Assembly (NCBI GenBank): GCA_015231465.1 | Contig: JADGBO010000005.1 | Span: 1 to 36,432 of the forward strand | DNA: 36,432 nucleotides | Direction: 5' to 3' | Source of the DNA: Desulfamplus sp. | GTDB taxonomy: Bacteria > Desulfobacterota > Desulfobacteria > Desulfobacterales > Desulfobacteraceae | Shown: positions 8,714-18,260 of the stretch, one piece after another | Numbering within the stretch: position 1 is the first letter of the stretch | Layout of the letters: each line of letters begins with the position of its first letter | Translations under genes and position numbers: made by a program | Notes under the pieces: model-generated | What the model was told of the DNA's origin: nothing | Seen by the model: the letters and a program-made list of their open reading frames with translations, nothing else | The model's database searches: none

Positions 8714-10228
8714 CTATACAGTGGCTTTAAACTCCTCATCATAGGCTTCAAGGGCTTTTCTCAACTTGGTTTCTATATCCGAAGTGATCTCTTTCTTTTC
8801 CAAAAGACCGGTAAATATATCAGGAAATCTGTTTTCAATGAAAGGATAGAGTCCCTCTTCATATTTTGTGACGGCTTCTTTAGGATATTTATCAAGATAG
8901 CCCTTGGTGCCTGCAAAAAGAGCCACAACCTGCCTCTCCATGGTAAGGGGCTTGTACTGGGGCTGCTTCAAAAGCTCCACAAGTCTCTCACCCCTGGTCA
9001 ACTGTCTCTGGGTGGCTGCATCAAGATCGCTTCCAAAGGCGGCAAAGGCTTCAAGTTCCCGGTACTGGGCAAGGTCCAGGCGCAGGGTTCCGGCCACCTG
9101 TTTCATGGCCTTGACCTGGGCCGCACCACCCACCCTGGATACAGAAAGACCAACGTCAATGGCAGGTCTCACGCCTGAAAAAAAGAGGCCCTTGTCAAGA
9201 TATATCTGACCATCGGTAATGGAGATTACGTTGGTGGGAATGAATGCCGAGACATCACCCTCCTGGGTCTCTATTATGGGGAGTGCCGTGAGTGAACCTG
9301 CTCCGAGTTCATCGGAAAGTTTTGCGGAACGCTCCAGAAGGCGGGAATGGTTGTAAAAAATATCCCCGGGAAAGGCTTCGCGACCCGGGGGCCGCCGGAG
9401 AAGAAGGGAAACCTGTCGATAGGCCGCGGCCTGTTTGGAGAGGTCGTCGTATATAATCAGTGCATGTTCACCTTTGTCACGGAAATACTCGCCCATGGCA
9501 CAGCCGGCATAGGGAGCAAGATACTGCATGGCCGCCGATTCACTGGCACTGGCAATGACCACTGTGGTGTATTCCATGGCTCCATGCTCTTCCAGGGCGG
9601 CCACAACCTGGGCAACCGTGGATTTTTTCTGGCCACAGGCCACGTATATACACTTCATGTCGGTACTTTTCTGGGCAATGATGGCATCAACGGCAATGGC
9701 GGTCTTTCCAATCTGACGGTCGCCGATTATAAGCTCACGCTGCCCCCGTCCCACCGGGGTCATGCCATCAACGGCCTTGGAACCTGTGTAGCAGGGTTCA
9801 TGGACGGACTTTCGTGCAATAACACCGGGAGCCACGAGTTCCATGTTCATGGTAAGGCTTGTATCTATGGGACCTTTACCGTCCACCGGTTCCCCTGTGG
9901 TGGTAACCACACGTCCAAGCACGGCTTCGCCAACGGGAACCGATGCTATGCGATCGGTTCTCTTTACAATATCGCCCTCTTTGATCTTTTTGTCCTCACC
10001 GAGGATCGCGATACCCACGTTATCCTCCTCAAGGTTGAGGGCAAGGCCAAGCACGCCGCCGGGGAACTCAACAAGCTCCATTGCCTTAACTTTTTCAAGG
10101 CCATATACCCGGGCTATACCATCACCAACGGAGAGTACCACACCGGTTTCGCTGAGTTCAACCTCTTTGTCAAAATCCTTGATTTGCTCTTTTATTATCT
10201 GGCTTATCTCTTCAGCTCTTATTTCCAT
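8714..10228 (-). CDS. atpA: F-ATPase alpha subunit
   Basis: Non-catalytic nucleotide-binding subunit of the F1 head. The 504-residue product carries the P-loop GDRQIGKT (169-176), the [17 protein letters not shown] Walker B region and the signature [17 protein letters not shown], plus the C-terminal helical domain. The ATG overlaps the atpH stop by one base (TAATG), with GAGGTGAG upstream, so the two genes are translationally coupled. Confidence 0.99.
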   Translation of the reverse strand: MEIRAEEISQIIKEQIKDFDKEVELSETGVVLSVGDGIARVYGLEKVKAMELVEFPGGVLGLALNLEEDNVGIAILGEDKKIKEGDIVKRTDRIASVPVGEAVLGRVVTTTGEPVDGKGPIDTSLTMNMELVAPGVIARKSVHEPCYTGSKAVDGMTPVGRGQRELIIGDRQIGKTAIAVDAIIAQKSTDMKCIYVACGQKKSTVAQVVAALEEHGAMEYTTVVIASASESAAMQYLAPYAGCAMGEYFRDKGEHALIIYDDLSKQAAAYRQVSLLLRRPPGREAFPGDIFYNHSRLLERSAKLSDELGAGSLTALPIIETQEGDVSAFIPTNVISITDGQIYLDKGLFFSGVRPAIDVGLSVSRVGGAAQVKAMKQVAGTLRLDLAQYRELEAFAAFGSDLDAATQRQLTRGERLVELLKQPQYKPLTMERQVVALFAGTKGYLDKYPKEAVTKYEEGLYPFIENRFPDIFTGLLEKKEITSDIETKLRKALEAYDEEFKATV

Positions 10229-10779
10229 TAGACAATCTCACCTCTTTTTAAAGATTCTCTCATATTCAACAGTTGAGTTTTCACGCTGCCGTCCAGCACA
10301 AGGTCTCCAATCCTGGCAACAATTCCACCGATCAAAGAGCTGTCCTCTTTCACATCCAGGACAACATCCTTACCTGTTCTCTCGGCCAATCCCGCCCTTA
10401 TTTTTTCGGAGGCTTCGGCAGATAGCCGGACCGCCGACACCAAAGTTGCATGGACAATCCCCTTCTGCTCATCGGCAAGCTGCTTGTAAAATATGCAAAT
10501 TTCCCGGACAAACCCTATGCGGCCCTTATCAAAAAGAAGCATGACAAAGGATTTCACAATCCGGGATAGTTCCATCTTGTCCAGAACAGCCGCCAATAGC
10601 CTCCGGCGGTCATTTTTATCAAACAGGGGATTGCTAACTGCTGTCTCAAATTCCCGGGAAGCATCGAACAGACCGATCACCCCATCCAGCTCATTACTGT
10701 ATTGATCCGTCTGGCCGTACTCCTTACCTATGAGTATCAATGCTTTGGCATAACGCCTTGAAACCGACAAATTCTTCAT
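10228..10779 (-). CDS. atpH: F-ATPase delta subunit
   Basis: Delta joins the peripheral b/b' stalk to the top of F1. The 183-residue protein has the N-terminal six-helix domain ([16 protein letters not shown]) and the C-terminal [29 protein letters not shown] signature. It starts with an ATGA overlap with the atpF stop. Confidence 0.96.
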   Translation of the reverse strand: MKNLSVSRRYAKALILIGKEYGQTDQYSNELDGVIGLFDASREFETAVSNPLFDKNDRRRLLAAVLDKMELSRIVKSFVMLLFDKGRIGFVREICIFYKQLADEQKGIVHATLVSAVRLSAEASEKIRAGLAERTGKDVVLDVKEDSSLIGGIVARIGDLVLDGSVKTQLLNMRESLKRGEIV

Positions 10780-11378
10780 GATGCCACCACCTTCCTTAGA
10801 TACTCGTCCACCAGGTGATCCTGATCCTGAACAGATATGGACTCTCTTACCAATATTTCAGCCTGTTCCAGGGCTTTTTCGACTATCTCCCTCTGCAGTC
10901 CGCTCTTTGCAGCTTTGAACTCATATTCAATATTGCGCTTGGCACTTTCTTGAAGTTTTTCAGCCTGGGCTTCAGCTTCGGCAAGAATTCTCTTTTTGGA
11001 CTCTTCACCCTGCCTGATATACTCCTGCACCATCTCTTCGGACTCGGCAGCCAGCTTTGCAAGCTTTGACTCATATTCAGCAAGACTCTGCCGGGCAGCC
11101 TCTTTTTTCTGCTCCAAATCGGCAAGTTCATCCTTTATCCCTTTTATACGGGATGAGAAAAAGGCAGCAACAGGCTTTCTCGCAATGTAGAAAAGCACTC
11201 CGGCGAGAACCGCAAAATTAAGCACCTTATAGGTGTCTGTGACAACCCACCCCTTAGGGCCATCATGGCCGCCGGAGGCTGCAAAGGCCGCACAGGCAAA
11301 GCCCAGGGAGATGAGCAGTATAGCCGGAAGTGTCACCATAAAACTCTTTTTAAAGCTTTGGATAATCTTCATCAGCAT
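10776..11378 (-). CDS. atpF: F-ATPase b subunit with N-terminal signal-like extension
   Basis: One of two peripheral stalk subunits. It has an N-terminal hydrophobic segment (about 14-34) that looks like a cleavable signal or extra membrane span, a second hydrophobic helix (about 50-67, KVLNFAVLAGVLFYIARKPV) and a long charged coiled coil. At 200 residues it is longer than the usual 160. Such extended b subunits next to b' occur in anaerobic delta-type proteobacteria. ATG at 11378 and 11372 are both possible; the second overlaps the atpF' stop by one base. Confidence 0.93.
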   Translation of the reverse strand: MLMKIIQSFKKSFMVTLPAILLISLGFACAAFAASGGHDGPKGWVVTDTYKVLNFAVLAGVLFYIARKPVAAFFSSRIKGIKDELADLEQKKEAARQSLAEYESKLAKLAAESEEMVQEYIRQGEESKKRILAEAEAQAEKLQESAKRNIEYEFKAAKSGLQREIVEKALEQAEILVRESISVQDQDHLVDEYLRKVVAS

Positions 11379-11797
11379 ACCCTCCCCAGTATTTTTTCAC
11401 CAATCGCCCTGGCAAAAATATCCACCTCGTTTTCCAGGGCACTCCGAGCCTTCCGGCTCTCCTCGGCAATCTGGGAGCGAACCCGCACAAGGTCTGCCTG
11501 GGCGTTCGCAGCGATCTTTTCAAGAATGGCCTTCTCTTCCAGGGATGCCTGTTCCACGATCTCCTCTTTTTTCCTGAGGCCCTCGGCTATGGCACATTTT
11601 ATGCCGTCTTTGTAAGCCGCATCCTTTTCTTCCCTCCTTGAGGCAAGTCTTTCGACTCCCTTTTCAAGGCTGTAAATCTTCTCTTTACGTTCAATGAGAA
11701 TCCGCCGAACCGGCTTGAACAGAAGCAGATTCAGCACATACAGGAGAAAAAGGAAGTTGATGATCTGAATAAACAGGGACCCATCGACACTAACCAT
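11372..11797 (-). CDS. atpF': F-ATPase b' subunit
   Basis: Second, shorter b-type stalk subunit: one N-terminal membrane helix (about 8-27, IQIINFLFLLYVLNLLLF) followed by a coiled coil with LFKPVRRILIERKEKI. It is the first gene of the operon, 141 residues, with a strong GGAGGG 6 nt before the ATG. Having both b and b' implies a heterodimeric stalk. The a and c subunit genes (atpB, atpE) are not in the window and are expected elsewhere. Confidence 0.92.
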   Translation of the reverse strand: MVSVDGSLFIQIINFLFLLYVLNLLLFKPVRRILIERKEKIYSLEKGVERLASRREEKDAAYKDGIKCAIAEGLRKKEEIVEQASLEEKAILEKIAANAQADLVRVRSQIAEESRKARSALENEVDIFARAIGEKILGRVC

Positions 11798-11831
11798 AAA
11801 TTTCCCTCCGCCAGTTAAAAGTTAAAATCAA

Positions 11832-11862
11832 GATGATACAATACTATGATGATACAATACTA
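11832..11862. repeat. 15-bp direct repeat carrying the atp -10 box
   Basis: GATGATACAATACTA occurs at 11832-11846 and again at 11848-11862, a 16-bp period. On the minus strand each copy begins with TAGTAT, so the promoter -10 hexamer is present twice. Confidence 0.9.
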
Positions 11863-11869
11863 CATTCAA
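11841..11869 (-). promoter_or_regulatory. Sigma70-type promoter of the atp operon
   Basis: On the minus strand TTGAAT (11869-11864), a 17-nt spacer and TAGTAT (11846-11841) form a good vegetative promoter, about 45 nt before the atpF' ATG. The -10 box lies in one unit of a duplicated 15-bp repeat; the other copy sits in the spacer. Confidence 0.6.
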
Positions 11870-11895
11870 GATACCCCGCCTGTTTAAATAACCAA

Positions 11896-12054
11896 CATGG
11901 CACCTTAGCGCCACAATCAAAGCATGAAAGCATGAAAGTCTTTGGAACCTTGCACAGTAAGGACTTTCATATAAACGGCCATGGCGGCATCACCGCCACA
12001 ATCGAAGCATGAAAGTCCAGGGAACCTTAAAATATGGGGACTTTCATATAAAAA
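11896..12054. repeat. Two tandem copies of a roughly 75-80-bp palindromic repeat
   Basis: Copy A (11896-11975) and copy B (11980-12054) share CATGGC..., GCGCCACAATC/CCGCCACAATC, AAGCATGAAAGTC, GGAACCTT and GGACTTTCATATAAA. Each contains two hairpins: TGGC/GCCA type (in B a perfect TGGCGG-5 nt-CCGCCA) and ATGAAAGTC/GACTTTCAT. Copy A has an extra GCATGAAA duplication. A further AAGTCCCC/GGGCTTTCAT remnant follows B. Confidence 0.85.
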
Positions 12055-12129
12055 GTCCCCGCAGTTCAAGGGCTTTCATTGTTCATGGTACTCGCCAAGA
12101 CATGGCTGTTATATCCAGGATGGGGATTA

Positions 12130-12175
12130 AATACAATAAAAGTCGCAGTTTGAATACAATAAAAATCGCAGTTTG
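12130..12175. repeat. 23-bp direct repeat x2 downstream of rodA
   Basis: The 23-bp unit beginning AATACAATAAAA and ending CGCAGTTTG occurs at 12130-12152 and 12153-12175 with one mismatch (G/A), about 55 bp after the rodA stop. Confidence 0.9.
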
Positions 12176-12230
12176 AGTACCATCATGACGGCGGTTTGTC
12201 AACATTCAAATGCTCTTTGAAAAAATCATC

Positions 12231-13340
12231 TCATGGGAGAGATGAACCCCGAATGCTTACATTGAGAAGAATACCGATACCTATCATGTTGGTGATAATG
12301 GATGACCCTCCGTAGCTTATCAAAGGCAGGGGCACCCCTACAACCGGCATAAGCCCCATAACCATTGAGATATTTATGAAAATCTGCCAGAAGATCATCA
12401 CTGTAACGCCAAAGGCAAGGATGGAGCCGAACATGTCCCGGCAGCAATAGGATATATTCAATCCCCATAAAATCAGCATAAAATAGAGAAACAAAAGAAA
12501 AGCAGAGCCAGAGAGTCCCCACTCCTCTGCAAAAACAGACAGGATAAAATCGGTATGATGTTCGGGAAGAAAGGCAAGGGCATTCTGGGTACCCTGCAAA
12601 TATCCCTTTCCCCAGAGCATTCCCGATCCAATGGCAATTTTGGACTGAATGATATGGTAGCCTGCACCGAGGGGATCGCTGCTTGGATCAAGGAATGTCA
12701 AAACTCTGCTCTTTTGATAATCCTTAAGAATAAAATTCCATGCCAGGGGTATCACCGCAAGGCCGATGGCAAAAAAAGTGAAAAAAACTTCTTTTTTCAC
12801 CTTAACAAAAAGCGTCATGGAGGCTGCTATGAAAACCAGAAGAAGTGATGTTCCCAGATCCGGCTGTACAAGAATAAGGACAAAGGGAAGAAGGAGGATT
12901 AATCCTGGTTTAATAAGATCCCTAAATGAGAGACCCATCTCATTTATCATGCCGGAAAAAACCGAAGAGAGGGCTATTATCAATGAGAGCTTCATCATTT
13001 CCGAGGGCTGAACAGTAAAAGGACCAATGGCAAGCCACCTCTGGGCACCTCCGGCATGTTTGCCAAGGAAAAGTACCGCCACAAGAAGAAAGACAGATGC
13101 AAAATATATAAAAAGACTCCCCTTATCAAGGGTTTTCAGGGGAATAAAAACAATTAGCCCCATCATAAGAAAACCGCCGGAAAGCCATATGATCTGTTTT
13201 TTAAATAAAATATCCAGCTCATCCGATGAAGTGCCTGCCGTGACGGCACTGTACAGCACAACAAGTCCCAGGGCAATGGTAAAGATCGTTATAACAAGCA
13301 GGCCCCAATCAAAACTGTCTATGAAACGTCTGTCAAACAT
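12231..13340 (-). CDS. rodA: RodA, SEDS peptidoglycan polymerase
   Basis: Inner-membrane SEDS glycosyltransferase that polymerises lipid II with PBP2 during side-wall growth. It has about ten membrane helices and the SEDS signatures FQPSE-like TVQPSEMMKL, QPDLGTSLLL, QGTQNALAFLPEHHTDFI (with the conserved catalytic-type Asp) and the C-terminal MGLMPVVGVPLPLISYGGSS. The ATG at 13340 (MFDRRFIDSFDW) is preferred to the upstream in-frame GTG at 13352 because AGGTG lies 9 nt before it; this gives 369 residues, the normal size. It is last in the mre operon but is separated from mrdA by about 220 nt that contain a palindromic repeat. Confidence 0.95.
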   Translation of the reverse strand: MFDRRFIDSFDWGLLVITIFTIALGLVVLYSAVTAGTSSDELDILFKKQIIWLSGGFLMMGLIVFIPLKTLDKGSLFIYFASVFLLVAVLFLGKHAGGAQRWLAIGPFTVQPSEMMKLSLIIALSSVFSGMINEMGLSFRDLIKPGLILLLPFVLILVQPDLGTSLLLVFIAASMTLFVKVKKEVFFTFFAIGLAVIPLAWNFILKDYQKSRVLTFLDPSSDPLGAGYHIIQSKIAIGSGMLWGKGYLQGTQNALAFLPEHHTDFILSVFAEEWGLSGSAFLLFLYFMLILWGLNISYCCRDMFGSILAFGVTVMIFWQIFINISMVMGLMPVVGVPLPLISYGGSSIITNMIGIGILLNVSIRGSSLP

Positions 13341-13453
13341 ATATAAACACACCTTGATTCCACTTTATCAACTTCACACGTTGTTGACTTTAAAAATTCT
13401 TCAAACGGGATAACTTTGCAGATAGTAAGGGAGGTGGGCAAATTTGCATGAGA

Positions 13454-13556
13454 TATAGCTTTCCAGATAATTAAATTGGTTATGGTACTGTAGGGGCAGC
13501 CCCATGTGGCTGCCCTCAAACATGGATTTGCTAAAATATTTTTCTGGAAGTCTATA
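13454..13556 (-). repeat. 105-bp palindromic repeat family, copy 1 (reverse)
   Basis: Between mrdA and rodA. Read on the minus strand it runs TATAGACTTCCAGAAA ... GAGGGCAGCCACATGG, GGCTGCCCCTAC ... TATCTGGAAAGCTATA. The ends are inverted repeats (TATAGACTTCCAGA versus TATAGCTTTCCAGA) and the centre is a GGGCAGCC/GGCTGCCC hairpin. It closely matches the copies at 17886 and 29706. Confidence 0.9.
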
Positions 13557-13558
13557 TA

Positions 13559-15397
13559 CTAGGGTACAGAGACACTGGGCATCATGCCCTCAATCTCCAG
13601 CCATGCCCTTACCACCGCCCCTGCCACAGGAGCGGCAGCGGTGGAGCCATGCTCACCATGCTCTATAATTACGGAAACGGCAATCACAGGGTTGTCTGCC
13701 GGTGCATAGCAGACAAACCATGCATGATCCCTTAAATGAGGTGGCAGGGGAAGATTACTCTCCCTGTGGGCTTTAGTAAGGCTGAAAACCTGGGCAGTTC
13801 CGGTTTTACCCGCCATTGGCACACCATTTATCCTGATGCCCCGGGCGGTACCCCGGTCGGATTCCACAACATTGACCATTCCCTGTCTTATCAGGTTCAA
13901 GGTCTCCCTGCCTGCCGGAAGTCCCCCGGATATTTCCGGGGCAACATATTCCATCCCCTCCTTTTCCAAAACATTTCGGACTGACTTGAGTATCCTGGGG
14001 CGATAAATTGTGCCGCCGTTTCCTATGGCCGCCGTAAAAACCGCCATCTGCAAAGGAGTTGCAAGATTAAACCCTTGACCGATGGCAATGGAGAGGGTCT
14101 CCCCACCCTGCCAGGGTTTGCCGAACCGCCTTTTTTTCCAGGACGATGTGGGAATCAGGCCGGGCCGTTCATTATCAAGGTCTATCATGGTGGGTTTGCC
14201 CAGCCCGCAGCCCCTGGCATACTGGGCAATGGCATCCACGCCGAGATCTTCCCCTGCTCTGTAAAAAAAGACATCACACGACTTCTCCAGGGCATCAAGT
14301 ACATCCACTTTGCCATGGCCCCACTTTTTCCAGCACCTGTAAACCCTGTTGCCGTATTTATAATGCCCGGGACAAAACCGGGTTGTGCTGCGGTCAGCCA
14401 CCCCCTCTTCAAGGGCGGCAATGGCGGTCACCATCTTGTATGTGGAAGCCGGCGGATACTCACCCTGGATAGCTTTGTTGGACATTGGATTGTCAGGATT
14501 TGCCATCAATAAATTCCATTTGTCAATGGAAATCCCACCGATAAAATCATTGGGATCAAAAGCCGGGGTGCTGACCATGGCAAGTATCTCCCCGGAAAAA
14601 GGCTCCATGGCCACAAGGGCTCCGGCCTTGCCTTCCATAAGTTCTTCAGCCCTCTGCTGAAGTAGTGCATGTATGGTAAGATGAATATCCTTTCCGGGTA
14701 TGGGGTCAACGGTATCAATCACCCTGACAAGCCTGCCCCTTGCATCCACCTCTACCTGGGAGCCGCCCCTTTTTCCCCTCAAAAGCTCTTCATAGGATTT
14801 TTCGGCCCCGTATCTCCCGATGGAATCCCCTGATCTAACATCAGGATAACGTCCGCTACGGATCTCCTTCTCGTTGATCTCTCCAAGATAACCTATCGCA
14901 TGGGCAGCACTGTTTTTATATATGTAATTACGCCTTGGTTCCACATCCACAAAGACCCCGGGAATATCAAATCCCCGGGCCTCCACCACGGCAAGCTGAT
15001 CCCTTGTAATATTTTTTTTCAAAATCAGGGGTTTATAAACAGAGCCCTTGGGAGCAGACTCTATTTTATCAAGGAACTCCTCCATGGGAATTGCAGTTAA
15101 ACGGGAAAGATTTTCAAGGGTTCTATCCATGGGTCGTGCATCTTTCAAGACTATCTTGAGATCAAATGATGGACGATTGTCAACGAGAAGGATGCCGGAC
15201 CTATCATATATCATTCCCCTGGATGCAGGGATACTCTGAAGCCGAATGCAGTTATTTTGGGAAAGCCTTCTGTACTCATCACCCTCTATAATCTGAAGAT
15301 AGACAAAACGAATCATGAGAGTAGAGAATGCAACCATCATGATAAGAGCAGATCCTCCCAGTCTCTTTTTAAGCCACTCACGATCCGGACTTTTCAT
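13559..15397 (-). CDS. mrdA: Penicillin-binding protein 2
   Basis: Class B PBP, the transpeptidase that cross-links side-wall peptidoglycan and activates RodA. The 612-residue product has one N-terminal membrane helix (about 15-34), a dimerisation/pedestal domain (RLQSIPASRGMIYDRSG and following) and a transpeptidase domain with STYK (318-321, catalytic Ser318), SCD (373-375, where SxN is more usual) and KTGT (531-534). The start overlaps the mreD stop (ATGA), without a strong Shine-Dalgarno, so translation is probably coupled. Neighbours mreBCD and rodA confirm the elongasome role. Confidence 0.97.
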   Translation of the reverse strand: MKSPDREWLKKRLGGSALIMMVAFSTLMIRFVYLQIIEGDEYRRLSQNNCIRLQSIPASRGMIYDRSGILLVDNRPSFDLKIVLKDARPMDRTLENLSRLTAIPMEEFLDKIESAPKGSVYKPLILKKNITRDQLAVVEARGFDIPGVFVDVEPRRNYIYKNSAAHAIGYLGEINEKEIRSGRYPDVRSGDSIGRYGAEKSYEELLRGKRGGSQVEVDARGRLVRVIDTVDPIPGKDIHLTIHALLQQRAEELMEGKAGALVAMEPFSGEILAMVSTPAFDPNDFIGGISIDKWNLLMANPDNPMSNKAIQGEYPPASTYKMVTAIAALEEGVADRSTTRFCPGHYKYGNRVYRCWKKWGHGKVDVLDALEKSCDVFFYRAGEDLGVDAIAQYARGCGLGKPTMIDLDNERPGLIPTSSWKKRRFGKPWQGGETLSIAIGQGFNLATPLQMAVFTAAIGNGGTIYRPRILKSVRNVLEKEGMEYVAPEISGGLPAGRETLNLIRQGMVNVVESDRGTARGIRINGVPMAGKTGTAQVFSLTKAHRESNLPLPPHLRDHAWFVCYAPADNPVIAVSVIIEHGEHGSTAAAPVAGAVVRAWLEIEGMMPSVSVP

Positions 15398-15900
15398 AAT
15401 TTTTTGGCATCCAGCTCTTCACATTTAAGATGAATGATTTCAATAATGACAAGAAAAATGGGTATCAGAAAAAAACCCCACAGCATCTGCCGTCCGGCAA
15501 GAGAAATATCGGAAGCTGATATAGAAGCGTATCCATGCCTGACAAAAAAAAGAAAAAAGATAAAAAGATTTTCAAGGAGAATCCCAAAGGCACTTATAAG
15601 AGGCAAAAAAATAAAATTTCCAGGATGCACAAATCTCTTTAAAAAAATCACTGCAATATAAATCCATAAGTAGGCAGCTGTATAGAGACCCATTGGGGCA
15701 CCTGACATGCTGTCCATACACCATCCCATTAAAAACGCAACAAGAAAAAGGATTGAATTTTTAAAGTTTAAAGAGAAGAATAGTATTTCGGCAATAAGAA
15801 GATCAAACATTGATTCACAGCAGGAGATGCGGGGAAGAATTGAGGTCTGCAATACAATGAGAGAGAGTATAAGGCAAAAATGAAATATAAACCTGGCCAT
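15394..15900 (-). CDS. mreD: Rod shape-determining protein MreD
   Basis: Small inner-membrane protein of the elongasome. About 168 residues with five or six hydrophobic segments, including LVAFLMGWCMDSMSGAPMG, which matches the family's conserved G-x-x-x-D-x-x-x-x-x-P-x-G pattern. The ATG at 15900 overlaps the mreC stop (TGATG); a GTG directly before it (15903) is an alternative. It lies between mreC and mrdA, the standard order. Confidence 0.9.
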   Translation of the reverse strand: MARFIFHFCLILSLIVLQTSILPRISCCESMFDLLIAEILFFSLNFKNSILFLVAFLMGWCMDSMSGAPMGLYTAAYLWIYIAVIFLKRFVHPGNFIFLPLISAFGILLENLFIFFLFFVRHGYASISASDISLAGRQMLWGFFLIPIFLVIIEIIHLKCEELDAKKL

Positions 15901-16808
15901 CACTCACCGTCCGGTAACTTTTCTCCATGAAAATAAGGAAGGCCCCTATCTGATGGAATATCAGGATCAAACTCCGAATTTTCTCCATGAACAGAAAAAA
16001 AAGGCTCCCTTGGAACAATAACCTCCTCAAGTTTATCAAAATCCACAAATGTCTTAAGATAAATGGCCTGAAAAAGATCGGAACTATCTTTTTTAACATC
16101 AACAACAGCTCCGATCCTCAGACCCTTGGGAAAAACCTGATCCAAACCGGATGAGACAATGACATCTCCCGGAACGACACTCTCTTTTCTAAGGGCATAC
16201 TTAAAAATACAGATATCGCTGTTATCACCCTGAACTATACCCCGGGCCCTTGAACTCTGCACAAGGGCATCCACGGCACTTGTGCGATCAATGATCAAAA
16301 GAACCCTGGAATAAGCATCAAAGGCATTTACAACCTGCCCCACAATGCCTTCTGATACAACCACGGGCAAGCCTTTGGAAATGCCGTCTTTCATCCCTTT
16401 ATTTATCATTATGGTTTTTGACCACAATGATGGATCCCTGCCTATAACCCTTGCTGCAACAAATGGTCTCTCGGAGGAGTGACTGAACTCCATGAAACGC
16501 CTCAAACGTTCATTCTCAAGCTCTATCTCCCGACACCTGTTCTGTGCAGCCATGGCAAGGGCCAGCTCCTTTTTCAACTCGTCCATACCGGCGGCTTTGG
16601 AGACGGAAGTGAAATATATCTGCCAGAAATCAAGAGAACGAAAATAGAAACCTGAAACCAGGGATTGAAATGGAGCGACAATATATACGGCAAGCCTTTG
16701 AAAACCATTGCCGGAGAGAAGATCGCGACTACTGATGGTTAAACCTACAAAAGTCACTGTGATAAAGAGTACCACCCCCAACATAAGTGCTGTAGCTCTG
16801 TTAAACAT
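15900..16808 (-). CDS. mreC: Rod shape-determining protein MreC
   Basis: Bitopic inner-membrane protein that forms periplasmic filaments and activates PBP2/RodA. It has one N-terminal membrane helix (about 7-27), a coiled coil (about 70-108, MDELKKELALAMAAQNRC to RRFMEF) and a two-lobed beta domain with VIGRDPSLWSKTIMINKG, GLPVVVSEGIVGQVV and VIVSSGLDQVFPKGLRIG. The 302 residues are typical. It begins 4 nt after mreB. The C-terminal tail after EVIVPREPFF is acidic and not conserved in the family. Confidence 0.95.
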   Translation of the reverse strand: MFNRATALMLGVVLFITVTFVGLTISSRDLLSGNGFQRLAVYIVAPFQSLVSGFYFRSLDFWQIYFTSVSKAAGMDELKKELALAMAAQNRCREIELENERLRRFMEFSHSSERPFVAARVIGRDPSLWSKTIMINKGMKDGISKGLPVVVSEGIVGQVVNAFDAYSRVLLIIDRTSAVDALVQSSRARGIVQGDNSDICIFKYALRKESVVPGDVIVSSGLDQVFPKGLRIGAVVDVKKDSSDLFQAIYLKTFVDFDKLEEVIVPREPFFSVHGENSEFDPDIPSDRGLPYFHGEKLPDGE

Positions 16809-16812
16809 TAAA

Positions 16813-17865
<1,053 letters not shown>

Positions 17866-17885
17866 CTACCCCTTCCCATGAAATA

Positions 17886-17990
17886 TATAGACTTCCAGAA
17901 AAATTATTTAGCAAATCTTTTTTTGAGGGCAGCCACAGGGGGCTGCCCTCTACAATATGGTTGTCAATTGCATTATCTGGAAAACTATAG
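17886..17990 (+). repeat. 105-bp palindromic repeat family, copy 2
   Basis: TATAGACTTCCAGAAA ... TTGAGGGCAGCCACAGGG, GGCTGCCCTCTAC ... TTATCTGGAAAACTATAG. It has 12 of 14 matching positions in the terminal inverted repeats and a GGGCAGCC/GGCTGCCC core. It lies 26 nt upstream of the mreB start, so any promoter within it could drive the cell-shape operon. Confidence 0.92.
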
Positions 17991-18090
17991 ATTTCCAAAA
18001 AATATTTTCGGCACCTAAACTTTAGAAACGATAGCCACACAGGGATTTCCTAAAGTACAATTGCCAATTCAATCGCATTATCCCGTATAG
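17986..18090 (+). repeat. 105-bp palindromic repeat family, degenerate copy 2b
   Basis: Immediately follows copy 2, sharing the TATAG junction: TATAGATTTCCAAAAAATATTTTC ... ATAGCCACACAGGGATTTCCTAAAGTA ... GCATTATCCCGTATAG. It aligns along its whole length with the other copies, but the central hairpin has decayed (GGGCAGCC became CGATAGCC). Confidence 0.78.
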
Positions 18091-18260
18091 TGTTACACAG
18101 CAGTTGAATATCTTAATGGTTAAGACTGCCCCTTAAACGTATTAAATTTTACAAAAAATTTATCAGAGGATAGTTGCTAACAGAAAAGCAATCTTTTTAC
18201 AAGAACAAATTTAATATAACGACCATGCCCTGACGGACGTAGCGGACAATGAAAGTAAGG
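18091..18260. other. Spacer between mreB repeats and the serine hydrolase
   Basis: No gene is seen. It includes the palindromic block GACCATGCCC ... AGTAAGGTC at 18221-18262, similar to 3304-3349, whose end touches the stop codon of the hydrolase. Together with the repeats at 17886-18090 this makes a 400-base gene-free stretch. Confidence 0.5.

Larger units (their letters stand above)
11798..12230. other. Repeat-rich spacer between rodA and the atp operon
   Basis: No gene is visible in these 433 bases. They hold the atp promoter region (11841-11869), a two-copy palindromic repeat (11896-12054) and a two-copy 23-bp direct repeat (12130-12175). Part of this DNA must end rodA transcripts; no clear intrinsic terminator is seen, although the GAAAGTC/GACTTTC hairpins could act as one. 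Confidence 0.6.

Noticed and set aside
9347-10231. 294-codon plus-strand frame opposite atpA
   Set aside because: Antisense to atpA with low-complexity Gly/His-rich content and no family signature; treated as a shadow.
17986-18090. Treating the degenerate copy 2b as unrelated spacer
   Set aside because: It aligns end to end with the other three repeat copies (TATAGATTTCC start, AGCCACACAGGG core, GCATTATC end), so it was kept as a decayed family member.
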